Part shown: in pieces, positions 63,817 through 63,862 of the stretch | Layout of the letters: every line of letters starts with the position of its first letter | How positions within the stretch are numbered: position 1 is the stretch's first letter | Assembly: GCA_046704785.1 (NCBI GenBank) | Contig: JBJKRF010000148.1 | Span: 1-63,862, forward strand | DNA: 63,862 nt | Direction: 5' to 3' | From: JBJKRF01 sp046704785 | GTDB lineage: Bacteria; Chloroflexota; Anaerolineae; Anaerolineales; Villigracilaceae | Notes under the pieces: model-generated | What the model was told of the DNA's origin: nothing | Database searches by the model: none | Seen by the model: only the letters and a program-made list of their open reading frames with translations | Position numbers and translations under genes: made by a program

Positions 63817-63862
63817 GTTGGGGGGGGGGGCGGGCGCCCCCAACCCCCCCAAAACCCACAAA
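63810..63862. repeat. G-run / C-run inverted repeat at window end
   Basis: GTGTTGGGGGGG (arm from about 63815) and CCCCCCCAAAACCCAC (63844-63859) form an imperfect inverted repeat around GCGGGCGCC. The left arm has a run of ten G. It could form a hairpin or a G-quadruplex, and it could also be a misread or a contig edge. The assembly should be checked here. Confidence 0.55.

Overview
The window looks like part of a chromosome from a Chloroflexota bacterium, most likely class Anaerolineae. This is inferred from overall content, not from a marker gene: GC-rich coding DNA, secreted proteins with Thr/Pro-rich linkers after the lipobox, GH63-type glucosidases, a DUF3048 lipoprotein, a 7TM-sensor diguanylate cyclase, and a phosphofructokinase with a G/K active-site signature. 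There is no rRNA operon, phage, insertion sequence or CRISPR array. Two tRNA genes (Pro-GGG and Arg-GCG) are present.

Layout. 1-9.7 kb: M23 peptidase and SDR pair, GH1 beta-glucosidase and APH-type kinase pair, MgtC, a secreted metalloprotease, a diguanylate cyclase and a small protein phosphatase. 9.9-15 kb: thrC-thrH threonine operon, an ABC-2 transporter, an NrtR-type regulator and two tandem DarA-like proteins. 15-26 kb: two large glucosidase-like enzymes, dienelactone hydrolase, a second ABC-2 transporter, a glutaredoxin-thioredoxin reductase fusion and an ECF sigma/anti-sigma pair. 26-38 kb: mazEF, DUF1508, tRNA-Pro, site-2 protease, a sugar-binding lipoprotein, aldo/keto reductase, MFS, thioredoxin, DinB and S9 peptidase, a cNMP-DUF1003 fusion, surE and tRNA-Arg. 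38-45 kb: an operon of a fused B12-dependent mutase-like protein, an opine-dehydrogenase-like protein, asparagine synthase and UPF0316, with a LacI regulator upstream. 45-51 kb: a MacAB-like exporter with its own two-component system. 51-56.5 kb: class III aminotransferase, FGGY kinase, MFS and nagA. 56.6-63.9 kb: a heterodimeric ABC exporter, a long non-coding region with a candidate structured transcript, pfkA and a DUF3048 lipoprotein.

Three signals cut across the genes. First, a family of short intergenic elements of about 40-50 bp, often as head-to-head pairs, occurs at about eleven loci. Almost all are in the 5' flank of a gene, which suggests REPIN/MITE-like hairpins or shared regulatory sites. 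Second, several promoters place the -10 box only 5-10 nt before the start codon with no Shine-Dalgarno sequence, which indicates leaderless mRNAs and corrects several start sites. Third, the B12-mutase/opine-dehydrogenase/asparagine-synthase operon is the best candidate for an undescribed pathway. Its mutase has a changed cobalamin motif and no CoA or known substrate partner nearby.

All family assignments come from reading motifs and protein sequence by eye. No database search was run.
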